Assembly (NCBI GenBank): GCA_002493635.1
Contig: DKZL01000011.1
Location: 1-12,684, forward strand
From: Ruminococcaceae bacterium UBA7075
GTDB lineage: Bacteria > Bacillota > Clostridia > Oscillospirales > Acutalibacteraceae
Direction of reading: 5' to 3'
DNA: 12,684 nt
Notes under the pieces: generated by a model
What the model was told of the DNA's origin: nothing
The model's database searches: none
What the model saw: only the letters and a program-made list of their open reading frames with translations
Translations under genes and position numbers: made by a program
Part shown: in pieces, positions 1-6,700 of the stretch
Layout of the letters: the number at the start of each line of letters is the position of its first letter
How positions within the stretch are numbered: position 1 is the stretch's first letter

Positions 1-413
1 TCCACTTTTTTAGTATACATCCAGTTGATATCATTGAAAGTGATAGCGACACTGTTTCAAGCGGTTATGTTATCAGCCAATCACCTGTTTCGGGGAAATT
101 AATTGAGAGAGGCGATGAAATCACCATATATGTTTCCAAATCAAAAAATGAGAACACGACAAAGCAAACAAGTAATATGGATGAAACTATTTATTTGTAT
201 TGCCGAGCCAGTGATTTTGCTACACTAAGGAGCACACCTTCAAGGTCAGGAAATGAAATTAAAAAGATTACTACTCGAGAAAAGGTTGAATATCTTGGAC
301 AAAGCGGAGAATTTTATTATGTTTCATATAACGGATATAAAGGGTATGTTTTAATGGAGTTTTTTTCGGAAGATGTAAATGCATCCCTCAATTATGGAAC
401 AGGTAACTTGTGA
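1..413 (+). CDS. PASTA-SH3b protein, 3' end only
   Basis: This is the C-terminal part of a gene that begins before the window; 136 residues are visible, read in the frame starting at base 3. The first ~50 visible residues carry the PASTA signature: G-Y-V-I-S-Q-S-P followed by RGDEITIYVSK. After a short Lys/Asn/Thr linker comes a bacterial SH3 domain, with R-A-S-D-F-A-T-L-R-S-T-P at its start and GYKGYVLMEFF at its end. PASTA domains bind muropeptides or beta-lactam-like ligands, and SH3b domains bind cell-wall or protein ligands, so this portion should lie outside the membrane. PASTA repeats commonly form the outer part of PknB-type Ser/Thr kinases, but the N-terminus is not visible, so kinase identity is only a possibility. 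A Met codon at 177 is internal to the linker and is not a convincing start. The next gene follows after 15 bases, which suggests an operon. Confidence 0.8.
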   Translation, partial: HFFSIHPVDIIESDSDTVSSGYVISQSPVSGKLIERGDEITIYVSKSKNENTTKQTSNMDETIYLYCRASDFATLRSTPSRSGNEIKKITTREKVEYLGQSGEFYYVSYNGYKGYVLMEFFSEDVNASLNYGTGNL

Positions 414-428
414 TAAGCGGAGGATAAG

Positions 429-1229
429 ATGAAGAAAATTTTACCTCTGATAATGCTGGCTATAGTTCTTGTTTGTGGATGTAGTCATGGTAAAACCAAT
501 GCAGTAAAAGAGAATGATAGAATATATGAAGAAATGGTTCCCTCTTCTATAGACAACACAACAAACACCTTGATTAATGAAAATATTTCTGACGGGTCAA
601 AATCTTTATCTGAAAATGTAGTTGCTCCTAAGAACACACAAAATAATATGATTGATATTGAACCTCTTTGCCAATATCCGGAACTTCCGACAGGCTGCGA
701 AGTAACATCACTCACTGCTGTACTTAATTTTTACGGTTTCCCTTGTGATAAATGCGATATTTCTGATAATTATCTTGAAAAGGGTGATGTAGGTACTGTA
801 AATTTTAGAGAATACTTTGAAGGTGATCCTCGTGATTCGAGTTCATATGGCTGCTATGCACCTGTAATAGTTAATGCTGCTAATAAATACTTATCATCAA
901 ATAATTCTAAATTAAAAGCGATAGATATCAGCGGCAATAATTTAGATCAGTTATTTTCATACATAAATATCAATATTCCCGTGATAGTCTGGGGAACTCA
1001 GGACTGTCAAGAAGGTCATTATAGTGTAACTTGGTATGTGAACGGAGAAGAATTAACTTGGTTCACACCTGAGCATTGTATGGTTTTAATTGGTTATGAT
1101 ACGGAATCAGTTTGGGTAGTTGATCCGATATATGGTGATATAAGAAGCTATCCTATTGATGCTTTTGCAAGAAGTTATAATTCTCTTTTTAAGCAAGCGG
1201 TTGTTATAAAATTAGACGGAGGAAATTAG
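429..1229 (+). CDS. Lipoprotein with C39-like peptidase domain
   Basis: The 266-residue protein begins with a lipoprotein signal: two Lys, a hydrophobic stretch, and a lipobox V-C-G-C with Cys18 as the probable lipidated residue. A Ser/Asn-rich linker follows (~20-75). The rest resembles the C39_2 papain-like family: ELPTGCEVTSLTAVLNFYG carries the candidate nucleophile Cys90, His216 lies in EHCMVLIGYD, and Asp232 in VVDPIYGD, so the Cys-His-Asp set is complete in the usual order. Proteins of this kind are thought to be surface-anchored cysteine proteases, but substrates are mostly unknown and none can be named here. GGAGG at 419-423 is spaced five bases from the ATG. The gene sits 15 bases after the PASTA-SH3b gene, and its own last codons contain the ribosome binding site of the next gene, so translation is probably coupled. 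Confidence 0.85.
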   Translation: MKKILPLIMLAIVLVCGCSHGKTNAVKENDRIYEEMVPSSIDNTTNTLINENISDGSKSLSENVVAPKNTQNNMIDIEPLCQYPELPTGCEVTSLTAVLNFYGFPCDKCDISDNYLEKGDVGTVNFREYFEGDPRDSSSYGCYAPVIVNAANKYLSSNNSKLKAIDISGNNLDQLFSYININIPVIVWGTQDCQEGHYSVTWYVNGEELTWFTPEHCMVLIGYDTESVWVVDPIYGDIRSYPIDAFARSYNSLFKQAVVIKLDGGN

Positions 1230-1230
1230 T

Positions 1231-2829
1231 ATGATTTGTCCTAAATGTGGAAGTGAATTAGAAGAAACAGCGCAGTTTTGCGGTGAATGCGGAAAACCAG
1301 TAGTATCCACTAATGAGTCCAATGCAGAAAAACAAAAAACAAATAAAAAAACAGTGTTTATTTTAATATGTATCTTTATAGGTTTGGTATTATTCTTATT
1401 GTTGATTATTTTTTTTGGTGGTGTAAAATTTGAAAATACTAATATAGAGAATCCTAATATTATTGAGAAATCTGAAGAAACTACTGTTCAAAAACTAACT
1501 GCATTGGATTATCTGGATGAATTAAAAGGAGAATATAAAGAAACTAAACTAAATGAAATCGAACTTCCGTACAAATATATAGACGGTACTCGCTTATTTG
1601 AATGTAGTAAATTTGAGAATCTTATGATAGGAAATATTATCGCTGATTTCAATAATGATGGTGAGGATGATATTTTTATTCTCACATTGGAAAAAATGGA
1701 TTCGGATTCAAAAAACGGTTATGCTGATTTGCAGATAGGTAAAAAAATATATCTATGGCAATCCGATAATTCATTCAAGAAATTTGGGGAAGAATACTCT
1801 TTGTTACAATCAGCTCTAAGTGATCATGTAAACATACAGTCAGAATTTGCGATGGTAGAAAATACCGATTCAAGATATAATCTCGTAGAAGTTCGAAACA
1901 TTGATGATAACAGCACTTTGTATGATAAAAACGAAACTACATATTATCCAATAGATGAGAGTTTGGGAAAACATATTTCAAGCATAGATGTTCACAGAGT
2001 AGCAAATAAAGGTTTCTTATATTCTTTGGGAGTGAATCGTATAATTGATCATATGATGGGGATACCCAAAGCTGAAAACTGTGGTTATGAAATGACAGTA
2101 GATAATGGTTCAAGTGTCAATCTATACTGGGGCGGTGTTAACACTGTAAGAACTGGTACGAATATTGCAACACCTGTTCTTGAAAGTTCTGTTTCAGGGG
2201 AATGTCAAAGCGAAGAAGAAGCCTGTGATAAAATAAATGAACAATTAACTAATCTAAATCTTAAAGAGTTACACATATCACCATTTGTATGGAGTGAAAG
2301 ATATAGTAATAGTTTTTTATTAGATGATTTATCCGTTGAAACAATTAGGCTGACACATTCAGCGAAAGAGGATAAGGATGATACAGGCATTTATAAGATA
2401 CAAATTGAAACTACTGAGGCATCTACAAGAGATAAAGCAACTGAGTTGCCAACTGAAGAAGATAATATTAACTATGATAAATATCTTGGTACCTGGTCAA
2501 ATGTTGATAATTTAGGTCAGGGGTTTACTGTTACGATAAGTTCTATAGTTGGTAATGATGTTGAATGTTACATGTGCAAGACAGCACCAAATGCAGCTCA
2601 TATAGCGATGACAGAAAAGATCTTTGGTCATCTAGTTGAGGATAACAAAGTTTATTTTGATTTTACCGATTCGTTTATGAATGTTGGAAATGGTGTTTTA
2701 ACATTAAATGATGATACCATCCATATTAACGCTACGGTTACTGAGTTTGATCAGCCTTATTTGTATGCCCTTATGGGAGAAGGTGAACTTGTAAAAATAA
2801 GTGATTCGACAGAGGTTCCCTACATTTAA
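1231..2829 (+). CDS. Zinc-ribbon single-pass membrane protein
   Basis: The 532-residue protein starts with a cytoplasmic zinc ribbon (Cys3, Cys6, Cys17, Cys20 in CPKCG...CGECG). A charged linker follows, then one membrane segment at about 41-63, and a large outer region. At 139-147 the stretch DFNNDGEDD matches a calcium-binding D-x-N-x-D-G-x-x-D loop of the kind found in FG-GAP/VCBS or EF-hand-like proteins. Residues ~415-525 start with YLGTW and look like a separate beta-rich domain. The middle is not recognised. The start codon lies one base after the preceding stop, with its Shine-Dalgarno GGAGGA (1218-1223) inside that gene. An N-terminal zinc ribbon joined to an outer sensor domain suggests a surface or stress role, but no function is assigned. 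Confidence 0.8.
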   Translation: MICPKCGSELEETAQFCGECGKPVVSTNESNAEKQKTNKKTVFILICIFIGLVLFLLLIIFFGGVKFENTNIENPNIIEKSEETTVQKLTALDYLDELKGEYKETKLNEIELPYKYIDGTRLFECSKFENLMIGNIIADFNNDGEDDIFILTLEKMDSDSKNGYADLQIGKKIYLWQSDNSFKKFGEEYSLLQSALSDHVNIQSEFAMVENTDSRYNLVEVRNIDDNSTLYDKNETTYYPIDESLGKHISSIDVHRVANKGFLYSLGVNRIIDHMMGIPKAENCGYEMTVDNGSSVNLYWGGVNTVRTGTNIATPVLESSVSGECQSEEEACDKINEQLTNLNLKELHISPFVWSERYSNSFLLDDLSVETIRLTHSAKEDKDDTGIYKIQIETTEASTRDKATELPTEEDNINYDKYLGTWSNVDNLGQGFTVTISSIVGNDVECYMCKTAPNAAHIAMTEKIFGHLVEDNKVYFDFTDSFMNVGNGVLTLNDDTIHINATVTEFDQPYLYALMGEGELVKISDSTEVPYI

Positions 2830-2836
2830 TTATTAT

Positions 2837-3636
2837 TCAATCATTCCCTAATAAATGCTTTAACTTCTCAATAATCCTCTTGCGTTTCTTTTGAACAGCA
2901 CTTTCTGTCATACCGAGCAGAAGTGCTGTTTTGTTATATGACAGTTTTTCTGTTGTTTCAAATGTATATAAGTTGATTCCCATTGTAAGTTCAAGCAATC
3001 TTCTTTCTATTGGTGATAGCGTTTGAATAGCCTTTTTGATTTGCTCTGATTCGTAATTGTCGAAAAGAAAATCATCATATGTGGTAATATCTTCTGTTTC
3101 AATAGGTTCTTTGCTTTCGGAATATTTCGTAGTTAACGCTGTTTCTATATACTCAATGACGGTATTCTCAGAAAGATGCAACTGTTCGGATATTTCTTTT
3201 ACAACTTTATCAAATGGCTTTGTATCTTTCATCTTGAAGTACAGGGCTGCTACTTTGCGGAGATTATTATGTGCGTTTTTGCTTTCGATATTTGAATACC
3301 GCAGTCTGTACGCACATACTCCAACCACTCCTTATGAATTTTATATTTCATAATTTGCAGCAGAGGGATTTTTTCTTCTACTGTGTATTTTTGCAATTCA
3401 TTCCACAACAGAGAAACAAATATTTGCTTCAAATCAGGCAGCCGGTATTCTTCAATATGATTGCACTTTATAAACTCGGTAGCTTTTCTGTTGAGTACAG
3501 GCTCGTAGAAATGTAGAAATTCATTAAAAAATCTGCTTTCCTTTGTATTTATGTACTGTATAAAGTAATCGTTGAAATCATCAAGTCTATCAGGTTTATA
3601 GTTTAATTTATACATATTCAGATTTTCATTCTGCAT
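2837..3636 (-). pseudogene. Sigma-70-like factor split by a frameshift
   Basis: Two overlapping minus-strand frames encode the two parts of one protein. The N-terminal part reads from ATG at 3636 to a stop at 3250 (128 residues). The C-terminal part occupies the next frame down to 2837. Adding one A to the A5 run at 3276-3280 (T5 on the plus strand) joins them into a 266-residue protein, reading ...DCGIQISKAK then NAHNNLRKVAALYF. The C-terminal ~60 residues look like sigma region 4: LSPIERRLLELTMG, then a helix-turn-helix with NKTALLLGMTESAVQKKRKR. The full product would direct RNA polymerase to specific promoters. The 5' end has a strong site, AAGGGGTGA, overlapping the stop of the upstream DUF6076-like gene, so the two form an operon. 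A GTG at 3328 could start the second frame, but it directly abuts AAGGA and is unlikely to be used. The break may be a real mutation, a sequencing error, or programmed slippage. Confidence 0.75.
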
Positions 3637-3647
3637 TTTCTCACCCC

Positions 3648-4826
3648 TTAATTTTTCGTTGCTTCCTCATAAATCTTTTCTAAATTCATTTCGTCTTCGT
3701 AACAGTTTTCTGCATACTCAAAATCAAACTGTGCTTTCTCAAATTTTTCATCAATAATCTTTTTAGCCTTGGCTGATACAGCTTCACTGTATTTACCGAG
3801 GCTTTTATTTTTGCGTATTGAGTTATAGCGTTTATTCCAAAGAACATAGTACGGGCTGTCGGATTTTCTTTGCTTTTTCATTTTGCGTTTTGTAATTTCA
3901 GGGTGCTTTGCAACATATGAGCAAGGCACACCATACTCCTTATTTACGGTACTGCAATAAATCTGTTTGTGTGCAGTAGTCATAAGAAAATATTTATTGC
4001 AGATTCCGCACTTCCATATGTAGTGACCTTGTAAAAGTGCCTCAAAAAATTCCGTCACAAAGAAATCCATCATTCTGCTAAAGTACATTCGCCTTATAAT
4101 TTTGTACTTTCCATTTTCAATTTTAATTGTGGGAACGGTTGATTGAATAGGTTTTAAGTTAAATCCGTCCATTATCATTGCTAAAGGATTACTAGCTGCT
4201 AAGTTTATTTGCACTTCTTCATTCTCAAAAAAATCACAAGTGAATTTTGCAATATTATCTTTCTGCCGTGAATCTTCATTTATGAAATTCTCCACATAGT
4301 TGATTATCATTGTACCGAAGTTAGCAGTATCAACACCAATGTATGAATACGCTCTCAAAATATTTTCTGCTGTCTTTGATTTGTTTTCTATCTCTTCTAA
4401 TTTCGCAATTTTGTTCTTGTCTGTTGTTCCATAATCAATTTTGAGATGCTTTAACAAATACTCGTAGTCATCAAGCGCAGCATCATTAAACAATTTTGAA
4501 ACAGCCGTTCTTGATTTTATAATATCAAAATATTTAAAAGGTTCCAGTGATTGCATATAGTCAATCATTTTATTTATGTCAGTAAGTATATCCATAAATA
4601 AATTTCTGCTGTAACCGTCTAACTTAAGTTTCTGCCAATGCTGATTTATTTTGCCACTGTGAATTAGCAGATTAGTGTCAACATCTTTAGAAAGATTGGC
4701 GATGCAGTTGCTTATGTATCCAAGCGGTAGTTTCTCGCTGTTTAAAAATATATTTTTTTGATCAAAGTCTATTGCGAAATAATCAAAGGTTGTGATTTTG
4801 CTTTCGTACTTTTCAATATAGCTCAA
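3648..4826 (-). CDS. DUF6076-like zinc-binding protein
   Basis: This ~392-residue protein resembles, from memory, the DUF6076 family found near sigma factors and mobile genes in gut Clostridia; the family name is moderately certain. A clear zinc-binding pattern lies at about residues 273-302: WKCGICNKYF, then a Cys in QIYCSTV and another in VPCSYV (Cys-x2-Cys-x14-Cys-x10-Cys). A basic stretch follows (KRKMKKQRK), and the C-terminus is acidic. The N-terminal ~250 residues have no motif I recognise. A GTG at 4835 is in frame, but it lies inside the ribosome binding site GAGGTGA. The TTG at 4826, five bases after that site, is the better start. It is the first gene of an operon with the sigma-like gene, so it may act with it, for example as a regulator or partner; this is inference. 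Confidence 0.7.
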   Translation of the reverse strand: MSYIEKYESKITTFDYFAIDFDQKNIFLNSEKLPLGYISNCIANLSKDVDTNLLIHSGKINQHWQKLKLDGYSRNLFMDILTDINKMIDYMQSLEPFKYFDIIKSRTAVSKLFNDAALDDYEYLLKHLKIDYGTTDKNKIAKLEEIENKSKTAENILRAYSYIGVDTANFGTMIINYVENFINEDSRQKDNIAKFTCDFFENEEVQINLAASNPLAMIMDGFNLKPIQSTVPTIKIENGKYKIIRRMYFSRMMDFFVTEFFEALLQGHYIWKCGICNKYFLMTTAHKQIYCSTVNKEYGVPCSYVAKHPEITKRKMKKQRKSDSPYYVLWNKRYNSIRKNKSLGKYSEAVSAKAKKIIDEKFEKAQFDFEYAENCYEDEMNLEKIYEEATKN

Positions 4827-4844
4827 GTCTTTCACCTCAAAAGT

Positions 4845-4873
4845 ATTATATCACCACACCATAAATATCACAA
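4845..4873 (-). promoter_or_regulatory. Promoter of DUF6076-sigma operon
   Basis: On the minus strand TTGTGA (4868-4873) and a perfect TATAAT (4845-4850) are separated by exactly 17 bases, and the -10 is extended by TGA just before it. Transcription would start a few bases short of the Shine-Dalgarno of the DUF6076-like gene, giving a very short leader. Confidence 0.7.
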
Positions 4874-4896
4874 TATATCAGGCGACATATTTTAAT

Positions 4897-4918
4897 AATC
4901 ACGGGAAATTCCGTGATT
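4897..4918. promoter_or_regulatory. Inverted repeat, possible operator
   Basis: Perfect 8-bp arms AATCACGG and CCGTGATT surround the six bases GAAATT. The repeat lies between divergently oriented genes, about 25 bases beyond the -35 of the minus-strand promoter and about 35 bases before the ribosome binding site of the plus-strand small ORF. TTTT follows on the plus strand, so it could also act as a weak terminator, but nothing upstream needs one. Confidence 0.5.
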
Positions 4919-4970
4919 TTAAAAAACTTTGACATTTATATATTAGAAGATAAAGGAGAGTGATGCAAAT

Positions 4971-5042
4971 ATGCTTGTGTTCGTTGACAGATGGATAGTA
5001 AAAATATTCTATCAGTTGGTTCAATATTTCTATTACAACTAA
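4971..5042 (+). CDS. Possible 23-residue leader or small peptide
   Basis: A 23-codon frame (MLVFVDRWIVKIFYQLVQYF plus YYN) starts with ATG ten bases after the strong site AAAGGAGAG (4952-4960). Six of its last 11 residues are Phe or Tyr. Its stop codon falls at the base of a hairpin (5040-5070), and the HTH gene starts 70 bases later. This arrangement suits a leader peptide controlling the downstream gene. A small amphipathic membrane peptide is an alternative. An out-of-frame ATG at 4963 is closer to the site and would give only 11 residues. There is no homology support, so the call is tentative. Confidence 0.35.
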   Translation: MLVFVDRWIVKIFYQLVQYFYYN

Positions 5043-5070
5043 CAAGAGTTACATAACAAAACTCAAGTTA
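5040..5070 (+). promoter_or_regulatory. Hairpin between small ORF and HTH gene
   Basis: TAAC and GAGTT pair with AACTC and GTTA across a 2x2 A-A internal loop, leaving a nine-base loop at 5051-5059. The stem starts at the stop codon of the 23-codon frame. No T run follows, so it is not an ordinary terminator. It could be an attenuator-like or mRNA-stability element. Confidence 0.35.
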
Positions 5071-5111
5071 AGATATTACCAACTGCAGAGGAAAAGAAAG
5101 GAGAAAAGTTT

Positions 5112-5423
5112 TTGAATGATACAAAAGTACAGCACAGGGATTTCTTTATAGTCAGCAATAAAATATTTGACTATAATTTGTCGGCAAATACAATTACAGT
5201 TTACTGTTGCCTGCTTATGTTTGCCGACAGAGAAAAGCTCAGTTGTTTTCCGTCGCTGAGAATGATTTGCGAGAAGTGTCATCTGACGAAGAACACTGTA
5301 ATCAAATGCTTGAGAACACTTGAAAATATTGGCTTAGTTCAAGTGAAGTCAAGAAAGAGGTGGAATAATTCTAACAGCAGTAATATGTACTACCTATTTG
5401 ATCCTTCTGCTGTGAATCCATAG
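5112..5423 (+). CDS. HTH_36-type DNA-binding protein
   Basis: The 103-residue protein starts at a TTG eight bases after AAAGGAG (5097-5103); no nearby ATG fits. The opening HRDFFIVSNKIFDYNLS, followed by a helix rich in Tyr/Cys/Leu, resembles the start of RepA-like initiators and HTH_36 proteins. The helix-turn-helix is at about 46-77, with the typical CFPSLRMICEKCHLTKNTV and then LRTLENIGLVQV, followed by a basic wing (KSRKRW). Proteins of this type are small DNA-binding regulators or shortened replication initiators on mobile elements. Here only the DNA-binding part is present. A set of 9-bp tandem repeats begins 44 bases after the stop, so these may be its target. The gene may be controlled by the upstream hairpin. 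Confidence 0.75.
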   Translation: MNDTKVQHRDFFIVSNKIFDYNLSANTITVYCCLLMFADREKLSCFPSLRMICEKCHLTKNTVIKCLRTLENIGLVQVKSRKRWNNSNSSNMYYLFDPSAVNP

Positions 5424-5466
5424 TTTAATAAAAGTGACAATAGATACAATGAGAGTACCGTTCTCT

Positions 5467-5493
5467 GATTTATCGTTTCTATCGTTTTTATCG
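5467..5493 (+). repeat. Three tandem 9-bp iteron-like repeats
   Basis: GATTTATCG, TTTCTATCG and TTTTTATCG lie head to tail, sharing the ending TATCG with slight variation at the start. Such short direct arrays commonly bind initiators or repressors; the HTH protein encoded just upstream is the obvious candidate binder. Confidence 0.5.
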
Positions 5494-5639
5494 TCGCAAG
5501 GCGGATGTTTCGCCGTTGTTGCCGATTTGTGCGATTATTTTGCAGATGGCGAGAAAGTACCCGACTGCAAGTGAAAATCGAAATTTGGGCAAATTTACGG
5601 CAGAAAGGGAAACGGCTTTTCAAAAGGATGTTCTAATAT

Positions 5640-5661
5640 CTGCCCGTGATTTACAGGGCAG
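5640..5661. other. Hairpin in candidate oriT region
   Basis: Perfect 6-bp arms CTGCCC (5640-5645) and GGGCAG (5656-5661) enclose ten bases. No T tract follows on either strand. Confidence 0.4.
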
Positions 5662-5680
5662 GTAGTCAAGCAGGAGAAAG

Positions 5681-5706
5681 CAAGGGGCACTGATGTATGC
5701 CCCTTG
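5681..5706. other. Strong hairpin in candidate oriT region
   Basis: Perfect 9-bp arms CAAGGGGCA (5681-5689) and TGCCCCTTG (5698-5706) enclose an eight-base loop. No T run follows on either strand, so it is not a standard terminator. A relaxase-recognition stem or a structured RNA would fit. Confidence 0.55.
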
Positions 5707-5818
5707 TGTACCACATCGGACGGCAGTGCCGACCGAAGATTTGGCTTTATCAAGCCGTTTTTCGATAAAACACAGCATCGTTTTATGGGAGTCAAAAGGT
5801 GATACTTTTGTGGGTCGT

Positions 5819-5854
5819 GATTTCGGGTTTGGTGTATCGGTGTATCCCGTAATC
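5819..5854. repeat. Imperfect inverted repeat with tandem 8-mer
   Basis: Arms GATTTCGGG (5819-5827) and CCCGTAATC (5846-5854) match at 8 of 9 positions. Between them GGTGTATC occurs twice in tandem (5831-5838 and 5839-5846). The element lies 75 bases upstream of the ribbon-helix-helix gene and could be its operator or part of oriT. Confidence 0.45.
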
Positions 5855-5929
5855 GAAAATAATCCGATAAACAAGCCGTTTTTTCAGGAGTCAGATAGTG
5901 TGTATCAGAATACTGGGAGGTGATTTACA

Positions 5930-6340
5930 ATGGAAGATAAAAAACAGAGAATAAGCCTTTTTCTTGATAAGGATTTTGTGGTGAAGATGGATAAAGAAAT
6001 CAAGTCGGCTGGCTTTAAATCAAGAAACGATTTCGTGGTCTATGCGGTCAATTCATATTTTGCAGACAAGCTTTTGTCAGATGAAAATTCTGTTGTCAAT
6101 GAAAAGCTCGCAAAGGAAATTGCAAAGGCTGGCGAGGAACAGCAGAAAAGAATTTCAAAAGGGCTGTTCCGATATGCAGTTGAGCTTGAGCTGATTATGA
6201 AAATACTTGCCGACGAAAAACATTTTTCAAAGGAAAGACTTGAAGCAATGAGAAAAGAGGCGATAAATAATGTCCGCCGTACAAGAGGCAAGGTACGGCT
6301 TGACGATTTGTTTGAACGAAAAGATTACAAGTCACTGTAA
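5930..6340 (+). CDS. Ribbon-helix-helix protein, mobilization accessory
   Basis: The 136-residue protein has a CopG/MetJ-like ribbon-helix-helix at about 6-48: strand RISLFLDKDFV, then a first helix and the turn AGFKSRNDFVVYAVNSY. A long helical, charged C-terminal part follows (SKGLFRYAVELELIMKIL). This layout matches RHH proteins that sit beside relaxase genes or recombinases in clostridial integrative elements. They bind DNA as dimers, as relaxosome accessory factors or repressors. The site GGGAGGTGA (5915-5923), six bases before the ATG, is strong. The expected relaxase gene does not follow; only a small frameshifted gene is found. The structured DNA upstream is the likely binding site, by inference. 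Confidence 0.75.
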   Translation: MEDKKQRISLFLDKDFVVKMDKEIKSAGFKSRNDFVVYAVNSYFADKLLSDENSVVNEKLAKEIAKAGEEQQKRISKGLFRYAVELELIMKILADEKHFSKERLEAMRKEAINNVRRTRGKVRLDDLFERKDYKSL

Positions 6341-6402
6341 AAATTAACAAGATATAATTCACTATGCAAGGTAAATTATTATTCGGAATGGAGGAACAAA
6401 GG

Positions 6403-6619
6403 ATGAATATTACATTCAAAAACTCAGCATAATGAATATGAGGAAGGAGAGATAGCGATTAATAAAAATGAATGTGAAAAGCTAAGAATGCAGATGTCAA
6501 AGGAAATATGGTTGTCTTTCTTTAACGAATATTTATTCAGAAACGGGCTGATAACGCAGGAGGAAAGACTAAAAATGAACGGAAAAATCGCATCGTACAT
6601 CAGCCGAATCAGGAAATGA
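6403..6619 (+). pseudogene. Small mobile-element protein, frameshifted
   Basis: An ATG at 6403, eight bases after GGAGG (6390-6394), opens a frame that stops after nine codons (MNITFKNSA). Removing one base from the A5 run at 6418-6422 joins it to an open frame ending at 6619, giving a 71-residue protein: MNITFKTQHNEYEEGEIAIN, then KNECEKLRMQMSKEIW and onward. The part LSFFNEYLFRNGLITQEER resembles the small conserved proteins, often SHOCT-like, encoded near serine recombinases in clostridial elements. Alternatively the second part is translated alone, from an ATT at 6458 placed six bases after AAGGAGAG, or from ATG at 6488 or 6494. Which one is used cannot be decided from sequence. No function is known to me beyond its association with element transfer or recombination. 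Confidence 0.55.
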
Positions 6620-6648
6620 AAAAGCCGCCGAGTGAAAATTCGGCGGCT
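6619..6648 (-). terminator. Rho-independent terminator of fic gene
   Basis: On the minus strand a perfect 9-bp G+C-rich stem (AGCCGCCGA with TCGGCGGCT, 6623-6648) is followed by a run of about five T. It lies about 50 bases past the fic stop. On the plus strand the stem is not followed by T, so it serves mainly the minus strand. Confidence 0.8.
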
Positions 6649-6657
6649 AATACATAA

Positions 6658-6700
6658 AATAACTTGATTATTATCTTGCTTATTGGCTTGCGTGTTCTAT
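6658..6700. repeat. Direct repeat copy 1, beside fic 3' end
   Basis: This 43-base segment matches 7748-7790 at 38 positions in the same orientation. Inside it is a degenerate 12-bp tandem unit, CTTGCTTATTAT-like, occurring three times. It overlaps the last four bases of the fic gene, including its TAG stop (6697-6699). Confidence 0.8.

Larger units (their letters stand above)
5424..5929 (+). other. Non-coding repeat-rich region, candidate oriT
   Basis: This 506-base stretch between the HTH and ribbon-helix-helix genes has no convincing gene. It holds a 9-bp tandem array (5467-5493), a short GGCG/CGCC hairpin (5500-5514), two more hairpins (5640-5661 and 5681-5706), an imperfect inverted repeat with a tandem 8-mer (5819-5854), and TAGTGTG at 5896-5902. 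That heptamer equals the core before the nick in pMV158-type (MOBV) oriT sites, but a seven-base match is weak. In mobilizable elements oriT is often just upstream of an RHH accessory gene, which is the situation here. Role inferred from context only. Confidence 0.4.

Noticed and set aside
2837..3328. C-terminal sigma part as an independent gene from GTG 3328
   Set aside because: The GTG directly abuts AAGGA with no spacing, and its first 17 residues are the out-of-frame reading of the N-terminal gene. A frameshift explains the data better.
4929..4934. Perfect TTGACA before the small ORF
   Set aside because: No acceptable -10 lies 16-18 bases downstream; the spacer region leads into the ribosome binding site instead.
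5896..5902. TAGTGTG as a proven MOBV nick site
   Set aside because: Seven bases match by chance too easily, the following bases differ from the pMV158 TTA, and no MOBV relaxase is present.
5693..5923. 76-codon plus-strand frame before the RHH gene
   Set aside because: Its ATG lies in the loop of a strong hairpin and the frame runs through repeats and palindromes of the candidate oriT. It ends inside the RHH ribosome binding site. It has no recognisable domain. AAGGGG before the ATG keeps it from being fully excluded.
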